In this document: piece after piece, positions 38,934 to 47,055 of the stretch
Position numbering within the stretch: the stretch's first letter is position 1
Layout of the letters: every line of letters begins with the position of its first letter
IMG/VR virus record: IMGVR_UViG_3300032271_000411
Coordinates: 1 to 53,152 of that record
Reading direction: 5' to 3' (one strand)
Length of the DNA stretch: 53,152 nt
DNA from: a virus
Translations under genes and position numbers: made by a program
Notes under the pieces: generated by a model
Database searches by the model: none
Seen by the model: only the letters and a program-made list of their open reading frames with translations
What the model was told of the DNA's origin: nothing

Positions 38934-39557
38934 ATGGGTTTCAAAGAAATGAAAATGATGAAATCAACTGAGCCCTCCGTTGATGAAGCCGGTAAAGGCA
39001 TGAAGAAAGGCGGTATGCCGATGGTCATGAAAGACGGCAAAAAAGTACCTGCTTTTGCTGCCAAAAAAGGCGGCATGTCTAAGATGGCTATGGGCGGCGG
39101 TATGCCTATGGGCGCTCTGTCGGCCGCCGCAGCCCCTGCGATGGGCGCACGCCCACCAATGGGTCGTGCAATGCCTATGCGCAAGCCTGACCCACGTCAG
39201 GCCATGATGGAAGCTGCAATGGCTCAAAAGGCCGCTCAGTCTCCAATGATGCGCAAGAAAGGCGGTATGGCCGAAGGCGGCGCTGAGACCAAGTCTGAGA
39301 TGAAGATGGACAAAGCTCAAGACAAGGCCATGATCAAGAAAGCCTTTAAAGAGCATGACATGCAAGAGCACAAGGGCGGCAAGGGCACGAAGCTAAAACT
39401 TCAGGCCGGCGGCGTTCCTAAGTACGCAACTGGTGGTGTCGTTCAAAAGTATGCGACCGGTGGCGTTGTGCAAAAGTACAAAGACGGCGGTCATGTGGCA
39501 ATGGCTTGCAAAGACGGCGGTGGCTTCAAAGCCAATAAAAAAGGCGGCTGCTTCTAA
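38934..39557 (+). CDS. Met/Lys/Gly-rich repeat protein
   Basis: 207 residues with strongly biased composition: runs of MKKGGMPMVMKDGKKVPAFA type in the first half, an acidic-basic helix (KMDKAQDKAMIKKAFKEHDM), then tandem KYATGGVVQ units and KYKDGGHVAMACKDGGGFK, ending KKGGCF. The K-GG units match those of 33057-33338. No enzyme motif. Probably a disordered virion or assembly component; unknown. Confidence 0.65.
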   Translation: MGFKEMKMMKSTEPSVDEAGKGMKKGGMPMVMKDGKKVPAFAAKKGGMSKMAMGGGMPMGALSAAAAPAMGARPPMGRAMPMRKPDPRQAMMEAAMAQKAAQSPMMRKKGGMAEGGAETKSEMKMDKAQDKAMIKKAFKEHDMQEHKGGKGTKLKLQAGGVPKYATGGVVQKYATGGVVQKYKDGGHVAMACKDGGGFKANKKGGCF

Positions 39558-39565
39558 AGTCAAAT

Positions 39566-39592
39566 ATGGGGGCTTAATCGCCCCCATGTTTT
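39566..39592 (+). terminator. Terminator after the repeat protein
   Basis: ATGGGGGC (39566-39573) pairs with GCCCCCAT (39580-39587) around six bases, followed by GTTTT. Confidence 0.82.
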
Positions 39593-39621
39593 GCAAAAAT
39601 CTTGAATTTAATAGGTGAGTC

Positions 39622-42285
39622 ATGTCACAAATCGTTTCGTACACTGCCCCGTCCAGTCAAACGGACAACCAATTACGCACGCAAATCTCCTCACGTTCTG
39701 CGGCATACGATCCGGTAGACAAACTGCGCGTGTCTCAGCCCCAGGCTTTGATTGACACCGACTTTGAGTACGGCACGCAGCCAACCAAGTGGGAATCTAT
39801 CAACCTTCAAAACAACCGTCAGGGCGCGTACATCATCCCTCAGGTTTACACCACGGTTGACAATAGTGCCTCGAATAAGGGCGTCCAAACGACAAGTGGA
39901 AGTCGCACTGTTTCCGTATTTATGGCAAACACTGGCGCTTATGTGGTCGGCACGCCTATCTTTATTTTAGGTGCCACAAACCCTAACATTAACGGCTGGT
40001 GGTTGGTCACAACGGTCAGCACCAACGTATCGGTATCGTTCCTGATTGACGCAAACGCGACAGCCACGACCAACGTGTTTAACCCCGGCAAGTCGTACGT
40101 TTATCCCGGCAACTTCTACAGCAACTGCGGCTTTCAAGTCGGTTCAAACTGTATCACCGCAAGCGCGACCACAACCCCCCTTTGCACAACCACTTACCCT
40201 CACGGGTTGAACGTAGGCGACTACGTCTACATGAGAGGTTTTGCGGGTGACTTAAACGTCAACGGCGCATGGATTGTTGCTACAACGCCAACTGCGAGCA
40301 CCTTTACCTTTACCACTGCGACAGCGGTCACAAGCCCAACAAACAGCGCAGGACAGGCCAACGTATTTATGCGCCCCGCGGGTTGGGTTGAGTCACGCCC
40401 CTACGATGGCGGCGTTGCGTTCTCGGCCGGCGGCACGATCACCAACCAACAACTGATTCGCCAGACCCGTCGTTATTTCCGCTACCAGTCAGGCAAGGGT
40501 ATCCAGTTCTCAACTGGCTCTGCGCTGCAGCCAACGTTGTTTCAACCGGTCTTAACGGCCTCGGGCACCACGGTAACCGTGACGACCTCTGCGCCGCATA
40601 ACCTTGCTGCAGGCACAACAATCCAAGTGTCGGGTGCTACTCCAAGCGGGTACAACGGTATTTTTGTCATCGGCACTGCAGGTTTTTCAAAGACCACTTT
40701 TCAGTACACGACAACCTTTGCTAACACACCAACGTCAACACCTGCGATCGGCAACTCGATTCGAGTTAACCCAACGCTGTGGTATGGCGCTCAGAACTCT
40801 GTGGGTATCTTCGACCAACAAAACGGGATCTTCTTCCAGTTTGATGGCCAACAGTTAAACGCGGTTGTTCGTAACTCGACCATTCAAACCGCAGGGTATT
40901 GCCAGGTGACGCAGGGTAATGCGACCGTCACGGGCGTGGGTACAAACTTCACCACCGCGCTCACGCCTGGTCAGTTTTGCGTCATCCGCGGTCAGTCTTA
41001 CCGAGTCATTGCGATTGCAAGTGACACCTCATTGACGATTGCCCCTGAATACCGTGGCAACTCATACGATTCGACCAACTCGCCCAACGGCGGCTACATC
41101 ATGTCGGTAACCACTGACACGAAGTACCCACGCTCGACTTGGTTTGATCCAATGGACGGCACAGGCCCATCGGGCTACAGCATTGACCTGACCCGCATGC
41201 AGATGTGGTACGTCGATTACTCTTGGTACGGCGCAGGATCAATTCGTTGGGGCTTGCGCGGCAAAGATGGTGCGGTGACCTATTGCCATCAGGTGCAGAA
41301 CAATAACGTGCAATACGAGGCTTATATGCGCTCGGGCAACCTGCCTGCGCACTATGAGTCAAGCGGACTGACTCCTACGTCTTTCTTGACCGCCTCAATC
41401 GGCACTGGCGACACCACAATCCCCGTGGCTGATACAAGCCTGTTTAACTCAAGCGGCATCGCTAAGATTACGGCGAGTGGCACGTCAGGTGCGATTGAAT
41501 ACGTCACCTACACAGGCAAAACGTCAACATCATTGACGGGCGTGACTCGAGGCGCGACAGGCGGTGCAGCGGCGACAGCATTTACTGTCACCAACCCACA
41601 GACCGCCTATGTGACTATTGAATACGCAACCGCTGACTCTGTGCCTTCAATCTCGCATTGGGGCTCATCGGTCATCATGGACGGCCAGTTCAACGACGAT
41701 AAATCGCTGATCTTTAACTACGGCATGACAACACCTTTGGCTGTCTCGGCCGCGGGTTCGTATGCCTTGATGGCCATCCGGATTGCCCCCTCGGTTGATA
41801 ACGGCACAACGGACGTTCTTGGCTTAAAAGAAAACATCAACCGCATGCAGTTGCAGCTTGACTCTGTGTCAATTATTGCGTCAACGCAACAGGTGCTGAT
41901 TAACTTGGTGCTGAACGGTCGCCTTGCGGCAGCGTTCTCTGGCACTGGTGCCGTGACGTCATTCGTTTCACCACAACAGCTCGCAGGCGGGTTCACCTCT
42001 TCGCTAGCTCAGATTGCGGTGAACGGGGCAACTGGAACAACAGCGACCATCACAGGCGGTGAGTCTTTGGCGGCGTCTTATGTGCCGATCGGCATCAATA
42101 CCTTGGACTTGTCTCAGGTTCGTGACTTGGGTAATTCGATCTTGGGCGGCGGGGTGAATAACACCGTACCGACAACCCAGGCGGGTCTGTACCCAGATGG
42201 CCCAGACATCTTGTATGTTGTGGCCACCACCACGGGTGCCGCAAACATCCAAGCGCGTCTGTCTTGGAAAGAGGCTCAGGCTTAA
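39622..42285 (+). CDS. Large structural protein (DTDFEYGTQPTKWE family)
   Basis: 887 residues. DKLRVSQPQALIDTDFEYGT followed by QPTKWESINLQNN near residues 34-65 identifies a virion protein family of environmental and cyanobacterial phages. Several copies of a beta module (TTYPHGLNVGDYVYMRGFAG; TSAPHNLAAGTTIQVSGATP) are inserted. The C-terminus binds the conserved pattern LGLKENINRMQLQLDSVSII. Probably a neck, baseplate or tail-associated protein; exact role unproven. Confidence 0.75.
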   Translation: MSQIVSYTAPSSQTDNQLRTQISSRSAAYDPVDKLRVSQPQALIDTDFEYGTQPTKWESINLQNNRQGAYIIPQVYTTVDNSASNKGVQTTSGSRTVSVFMANTGAYVVGTPIFILGATNPNINGWWLVTTVSTNVSVSFLIDANATATTNVFNPGKSYVYPGNFYSNCGFQVGSNCITASATTTPLCTTTYPHGLNVGDYVYMRGFAGDLNVNGAWIVATTPTASTFTFTTATAVTSPTNSAGQANVFMRPAGWVESRPYDGGVAFSAGGTITNQQLIRQTRRYFRYQSGKGIQFSTGSALQPTLFQPVLTASGTTVTVTTSAPHNLAAGTTIQVSGATPSGYNGIFVIGTAGFSKTTFQYTTTFANTPTSTPAIGNSIRVNPTLWYGAQNSVGIFDQQNGIFFQFDGQQLNAVVRNSTIQTAGYCQVTQGNATVTGVGTNFTTALTPGQFCVIRGQSYRVIAIASDTSLTIAPEYRGNSYDSTNSPNGGYIMSVTTDTKYPRSTWFDPMDGTGPSGYSIDLTRMQMWYVDYSWYGAGSIRWGLRGKDGAVTYCHQVQNNNVQYEAYMRSGNLPAHYESSGLTPTSFLTASIGTGDTTIPVADTSLFNSSGIAKITASGTSGAIEYVTYTGKTSTSLTGVTRGATGGAAATAFTVTNPQTAYVTIEYATADSVPSISHWGSSVIMDGQFNDDKSLIFNYGMTTPLAVSAAGSYALMAIRIAPSVDNGTTDVLGLKENINRMQLQLDSVSIIASTQQVLINLVLNGRLAAAFSGTGAVTSFVSPQQLAGGFTSSLAQIAVNGATGTTATITGGESLAASYVPIGINTLDLSQVRDLGNSILGGGVNNTVPTTQAGLYPDGPDILYVVATTTGAANIQARLSWKEAQA

Positions 42286-42287
42286 TC

Positions 42288-42803
42288 ATGCCAAGCAAAT
42301 CACCTGCTCAACACAGGCTGATGGAGGCCGCCGCCCACACTAAAGGTGGGTTTGGCGGGGTTCCTCAGAAAGTCGGCAAAGAGTTTGTTAAGGCCGACAA
42401 GATGAAAGACGGTGGCGGCTTGTACGCCAACATCCACGCCAAGCAAGAGCGCATTGCTCACGGCTCGGGCGAGAAGATGCGCAAGCCTGGCAGCGCCGGT
42501 GCACCTACGGCCGATGCCTTTAAAGAGTCTGCAAAGACTGTGAAAAAGGCTAAGGGTGGCGGTGTATCATTGGCCGTTGGGCGTGGCGAGAAGCTACCCA
42601 CCAAGCAAGGCGCAGGTTTAACCGCCAAGGGTCGTGCAAAGTACAATAGCGAGACAGGTAGCCACTTGAAAGCACCGCAGCCACAAGGCGGTAGCCGCAA
42701 GGATTCATTTTGTGCCCGCATGAGCGGTGTAGTTAAGCACGCAAGCGGTGATGCGCCACGCGCAAAAGCCTCACTCAAACGCTGGAAATGTCCGGGGTGG
42801 TAG
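42288..42803 (+). CDS. Basic protein, DUF6321-like
   Basis: 171 residues from the ATG at 42288; a TTG at 42264 is ignored because MPSKSPAQHRLMEAAAHTKG matches family starts. GGGLYANIHAKQERIAHGSG, KMRKPGSAGAPTADAFKESA, then AGLTAKGRAKYNSETGS and KDSFCARMSGVVKH with KASLKRWKCPGW are typical of a Lys-rich family (DUF6321-like, from memory) found in phages of aquatic bacteria. Function unknown; probably DNA- or particle-associated given its charge. Confidence 0.7.
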   Translation: MPSKSPAQHRLMEAAAHTKGGFGGVPQKVGKEFVKADKMKDGGGLYANIHAKQERIAHGSGEKMRKPGSAGAPTADAFKESAKTVKKAKGGGVSLAVGRGEKLPTKQGAGLTAKGRAKYNSETGSHLKAPQPQGGSRKDSFCARMSGVVKHASGDAPRAKASLKRWKCPGW

Positions 42804-43862
42804 ATGTCAACTAGCGGCACAGTCTCTCAGACCACGATCTCTGTACAGCAACTCATTGATCACGGGGCTCGTCGCGCAGGCAAGCTCTCTGAAGAGTTGA
42901 CTGTTGAGCAGGTACAAGCGTCTAAGCAGAGCTTGTACTACCTGCTCTCAAGCCTAAGCAATTACGGCGTCAATTACTGGGCGATCAACAAAGTTATCGT
43001 TGGTCTGCAGCCCGACAAGTACGAGTATTTCTTGCCGCTCGGCACGGTTGACGTGCTCAACGCCAACTACCGCACGCTCACCAACGTCAACACGGGTGCC
43101 TACAGCACGTCAGGCGTGACCCTGAACGCCTTTAACGGCGTGGGCGACCTGATATGCCAACTGAGCAGCAACACGGGCGCTATCGGTATCGCAAACGGTA
43201 CGAGCAGCCCTGTCTACATCAGCACGATCGGCATCTTGCCCGCGGTATCAGGCTCGGTGACCGTAAACCTGCAGTATTCGATGGACGGCACGACTTGGGT
43301 GACGGTTTACGCCCCCGGTGCGGTCACATGGACTGCAGGCACTTGGATTTATTATGACCTTGACCCCTCTGCAACCGCCCCTTTTTGGCGTATTCAGCAG
43401 GTTTCTGGTGTCAATATGGGGTTCTACCAAGTAGTATTTGGCACAAACCCCACGGCAATCAACATGTCACGCATGAACCGTGACGACTACTCAAGCCTGC
43501 CTAATCGTTCGTTTACGGCGCTCAGACCCTTGCAGTACTGGTTTAACCGCACGATCCCACAGCCAAACATGGAAGTCTGGCCGGTGCCTAACAACATTGG
43601 CCCTCAGATCGAGCTCTGGCTGAACCGTTATGTCCAAGACGTGGGCGACCTAAGCGGCCAGATTGAGATTCCACAGTATTTTTATATGGCTATTCAATGG
43701 GGCTTGGCGCACCAAATGGCGTGCGAGCTGCCCCAGGTTGACCCTGCGCGTATCCAGTACTGTGAGGCACAGTACGAGAAGCACTTCATGCTGGCACAGA
43801 ACGAGAACCGCGACAAGTCGCCCATTATGATCTCGCCTAATATCAGCATGTACACAAGATAG
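42804..43862 (+). CDS. Head-tail adaptor-like structural protein with beta insertion
   Basis: 352 residues. A helical N-terminal part (VQQLIDHGARRAGKLSEELT, then LYYLLSSLSNYGVNYW) and C-terminal part (PQYFYMAIQWGLAHQMACEL) resemble gp11/gp4-type connectors. Between them lies a beta-sandwich insert (about 95-210) similar to carbohydrate-binding or discoidin-like folds (VTVNLQYSMDGTTWVTVYAP). It starts directly after the preceding stop. Likely part of the connector or tail tube. Confidence 0.65.
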   Translation: MSTSGTVSQTTISVQQLIDHGARRAGKLSEELTVEQVQASKQSLYYLLSSLSNYGVNYWAINKVIVGLQPDKYEYFLPLGTVDVLNANYRTLTNVNTGAYSTSGVTLNAFNGVGDLICQLSSNTGAIGIANGTSSPVYISTIGILPAVSGSVTVNLQYSMDGTTWVTVYAPGAVTWTAGTWIYYDLDPSATAPFWRIQQVSGVNMGFYQVVFGTNPTAINMSRMNRDDYSSLPNRSFTALRPLQYWFNRTIPQPNMEVWPVPNNIGPQIELWLNRYVQDVGDLSGQIEIPQYFYMAIQWGLAHQMACELPQVDPARIQYCEAQYEKHFMLAQNENRDKSPIMISPNISMYTR

Positions 43863-43871
43863 GGGTATGAA

Positions 43872-44213
43872 ATGCCTCGCTTTTTGAATACAATTGGTAA
43901 CAGTAGTTTGAGTGTTTTCATATGCGACCGTTGCAAGATGAAAAGACCCTATAGCGATATGCGTGCAGACGGAAACATACCCGCTATAAAGGTTTGCTCT
44001 GAGTCGTGTAGCGACCAGTTTGACCCATATAGGTTGCCGGCTAGGCAGTCTGAAAAGATTACGATACGTTTTCCTCGCCCAGATGAGGATGTTGCAGAGA
44101 CGCATAACAACATAATCCTTGACCCTGATATTCAGAACAAAGATGATGTTGGGATTGCAACTGAGCAAGCGAATACGCCGAATGACGGCAATCTTGATAT
44201 TTTGAGTCCTTAA
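43872..44213 (+). CDS. Small virion-associated protein with Cys motif
   Basis: 113 residues. FICDRCKMKRPYSDMRADGN then KVCSESCSDQFDPYRLPARQ form a C-x2-C ... C-x3-C zinc-ribbon-like unit, a signature I recall in a widespread environmental phage protein (MPRFLNTxG ... CDRC). The C-terminus is acidic and disordered. Located among structural genes; role unknown. Confidence 0.7.
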   Translation: MPRFLNTIGNSSLSVFICDRCKMKRPYSDMRADGNIPAIKVCSESCSDQFDPYRLPARQSEKITIRFPRPDEDVAETHNNIILDPDIQNKDDVGIATEQANTPNDGNLDILSP

Positions 44214-44214
44214 T

Positions 44215-46152
44215 ATGGCAGACGTTCGGATAAGCGCACTACCAGCAGCTCAGGCCATCACGGGCACTGAGCTCGTGCCTGTTGTGCAGAACGGCTTGAC
44301 GGTTCAGACTACTGTCGCAGCGATCACCGCAAGCCCGTCGCTCACGCAGCCATTCTTGACTGTAAGTCAGCAATCAACACTGCCCAACAGCCGGTACTTT
44401 TCAACGGGTGCCGGTATCGGCATCACAGACGGTGGCGCGCAGGGCGCGTACACGATCAGCTTGAACGGCACGAGCGGCTCATTAGAGGGCGCAGGCACGG
44501 GCATCGTTGTAAAGACTGCTGCTAGTACCATCACGGCGCGATCGTTCGCTGTGAGCGGTTCTGGGCTATCCCTCGCCAACGGTAGCGGGGTAAGCGGAGA
44601 TCCAACGCTATCTTTGACCGGCTTGGCGCTCGCCTTGGCCAACACAGTCGGCACAGGGCTGTTGGCCGTTAACGGCTCGGCGCTCACGCCGCTTACGATT
44701 ACAGGCACGTCCAATCAGATTACGGTCACGAACGGCAACGGCGCGAGTGGCAACCCAATTATTAGCATTACCTCAAACCCGGTGCTGCCTGGTACGGCCG
44801 CTGTGCAAGTGCCCTCGGGCACGACCGCGCAACGCGCAGGCGCTATCGGCTCGTTCAGGCTTAACCTAGACACAGGATTATTTGAGGGCTATAACGGCTC
44901 TTGGAATTCCTTTGCGGCGGGCTCGGGCGTTACCTCGGTAGCGACAGGCACGGGGCTCACGGGTGGTCCAATCACGTCTACGGGTACCATTTCGATTGAC
45001 TCGACGGTGGTTACGCTTACTGGCACCCAGACGCTCACCAACAAAACTATTAGCGGCGCGAGCAACACGCTTAGCAACATCGCTAACGGATCGCTGACCA
45101 ACTCGTCAATCACGATTAACGGGAACGCGGTAAGCCTTGGCGGCTCGACCACGGTGACCGCGGCAGCGCCCTTTGCGCTTACAATCGGTACAGGGCTCTC
45201 GGGCTCAAGCTACAACGGCTCAGCGGCTGTGACTGTGGCGATCGCTAGTACAACGGTCACGGCTGCGGCTTACGGCTCTGCGTCGAGCGTGGCGACCTTT
45301 ACGGTCAATGCTCAGGGTCAGTTAACTGCGGCTGCAACAACAGCGATTGCGATTACAAATTCGCAGGTGTCGGGCTTGGGCACCATGTCCACGCAAAACG
45401 CCAACGCCGTGGCGATTACGGGTGGCACGATTAACGGCACGTCTGTAGGGGCGACAACTCGCTCGACGGGCGATTTTACAATCCTTAGTGGCAACACGGT
45501 TACTAGCACCACGCCAGTGCTGAGCTTTAACGCCACAAACACCATTGCGTCTTTTGGTACATCAACTGCGAGCTCGTACAACCAGTTGATTATTCAGAAC
45601 CAAAGCAACAGCGCGGGCGCTTCAACCAATTACGTTGTTTCAAACAACATAGGCACAGATTCAACGTATTACGGCGAATTTGGCATGAACTCCTCGACGT
45701 TTAGCGCGTCTACGCCGGTTGATTTTTATAGCCTGAACAACGGCATTTATTACTCAGGCCATGACGGCGACGTGTCGGTTGGTTCAGGCAACGGGTTCAA
45801 GACCTATTTAACGTACGGCACAGTCGGTCAGTCATCGCACGTTATTAACGCAACGGGCGCAATCGGGTTCACGACGAACCTTGGCACGACCCCTGCGCTG
45901 TCGGGCACGACTGGCTACGGCACAGCCGGCCAGCCCATGCTCTCAGGCGGTTCGGGCGCACCCCCAACGTACGGCACCTTAGGGATTAGCGGCGGCGGCA
46001 CAAACTCAACGGCGACTGCGACCGCGGGTGGGGCTGCTTATGGAACAGGCACGGCTTATGCGGTTACGGCGGCAGGTACTGCAGGTCAGGTTTTAACATC
46101 TACGGGTGCGACAGCGCCGACTTGGTCAGGTATCTCTGGCGGCACATTCTAG
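44215..46152 (+). CDS. Tail fibre protein with Gly/Thr/Ser-rich repeats
   Basis: 645 residues. ADVRISALPAAQAITGTELV, then PVVQNGLTVQTTVAAI is a frequent fibre N-terminus. The shaft has short repeats (TGLTGGPITSTGTISID; LTGTQTLTNKTISGASNTLS). A more globular part follows (YYGEFGMNSSTFSASTPVDF), and the end GTAGQVLTSTGATAPTW with GISGGTF is a fibre-like tip. Likely trimeric and host-binding. Confidence 0.8.
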   Translation: MADVRISALPAAQAITGTELVPVVQNGLTVQTTVAAITASPSLTQPFLTVSQQSTLPNSRYFSTGAGIGITDGGAQGAYTISLNGTSGSLEGAGTGIVVKTAASTITARSFAVSGSGLSLANGSGVSGDPTLSLTGLALALANTVGTGLLAVNGSALTPLTITGTSNQITVTNGNGASGNPIISITSNPVLPGTAAVQVPSGTTAQRAGAIGSFRLNLDTGLFEGYNGSWNSFAAGSGVTSVATGTGLTGGPITSTGTISIDSTVVTLTGTQTLTNKTISGASNTLSNIANGSLTNSSITINGNAVSLGGSTTVTAAAPFALTIGTGLSGSSYNGSAAVTVAIASTTVTAAAYGSASSVATFTVNAQGQLTAAATTAIAITNSQVSGLGTMSTQNANAVAITGGTINGTSVGATTRSTGDFTILSGNTVTSTTPVLSFNATNTIASFGTSTASSYNQLIIQNQSNSAGASTNYVVSNNIGTDSTYYGEFGMNSSTFSASTPVDFYSLNNGIYYSGHDGDVSVGSGNGFKTYLTYGTVGQSSHVINATGAIGFTTNLGTTPALSGTTGYGTAGQPMLSGGSGAPPTYGTLGISGGGTNSTATATAGGAAYGTGTAYAVTAAGTAGQVLTSTGATAPTWSGISGGTF

Positions 46153-46161
46153 GAATAAATC

Positions 46162-47055
46162 ATGGCACAGACAGGTTTCACCCCGATTCAGCTCTACGTT
46201 TCAACGACCGCAGCGGCCGTGCCTTTGGCTGCCAACTTGGCGGCCGGTGAGTTAGCGCTTAACAACAACGACGGCAAGCTCTTCTACAAAGACAGCGGCG
46301 GTGTTGTTCAGGTCATTGCCACGAAGGCTACCGCTGCGGGTGTGACATCATTCACCGCCGGTACAACCGGCCTCACACCTAGCACCGCAACGTCTGGCGC
46401 TGTCACCCTCGCAGGTACGCTTGCCATCGCTAACGGCGGCACAGGGCTCACCGCGCTTGGCACAGGCGTGCAGACTGCTATCGGTATCAACGTCGGCACT
46501 GCAGGCGCTGTGTTGGTCAACGGCGGGGTCTTAGGCACACCGTCAAGCGGTACGGTTACGAACCTAACGGGTACGGCCTCGATCAACATCAACGGCACGG
46601 TCGGTGCTACGACCGCATCTACGGGCGCGTTCACAACCCTTGCCGCGTCGTCAACGGTGTCAGGCACAGGCTTTACGACTTACTTCGCCTCGCCACCAGC
46701 GTTGGGCACGACTGCACCTGCTGAAGTTAAAGTTACAGTTGGTTGGGCGGCTAATACCGCGCTGACTGATGCCGCTACGATTGCTTGGGATACCAACAAC
46801 CAAGTTGCGACCTTCACCTTCGTATCGACCAACCGCACCTTTGGCGCACCAACTAACTTGAAGAACGGTGCTTTCTACGCTTTGGCGGTTATTCAAAACG
46901 GTGGGTCAAACACGTTGACATGGAACGCTGTGTTCAAGTGGGCTGCGGGCGTTGCACCTACGCTCTCGACTGCTGCGGGCGCAAAGGACTACTTCACCTT
47001 CCGCTCTGATGGCACAAACCTGTATCAACAAGGTATCTCACAGGCGGTGGCGTAA
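46162..47055 (+). CDS. Tail fibre protein
   Basis: 297 residues: FTPIQLYVSTTAAAVPLAAN then LAAGELALNNNDGKLFYKDS, the common fibre beginning, with TSFTAGTTGLTPSTATSGAV and LAIANGGTGLTALGTG shaft motifs and a C-terminal domain KNGAFYALAVIQNGGSNTLT ... FRSDGTNLYQQGISQAVA. The stop overlaps the next start by one base (TAATG). Confidence 0.78.
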   Translation: MAQTGFTPIQLYVSTTAAAVPLAANLAAGELALNNNDGKLFYKDSGGVVQVIATKATAAGVTSFTAGTTGLTPSTATSGAVTLAGTLAIANGGTGLTALGTGVQTAIGINVGTAGAVLVNGGVLGTPSSGTVTNLTGTASININGTVGATTASTGAFTTLAASSTVSGTGFTTYFASPPALGTTAPAEVKVTVGWAANTALTDAATIAWDTNNQVATFTFVSTNRTFGAPTNLKNGAFYALAVIQNGGSNTLTWNAVFKWAAGVAPTLSTAAGAKDYFTFRSDGTNLYQQGISQAVA

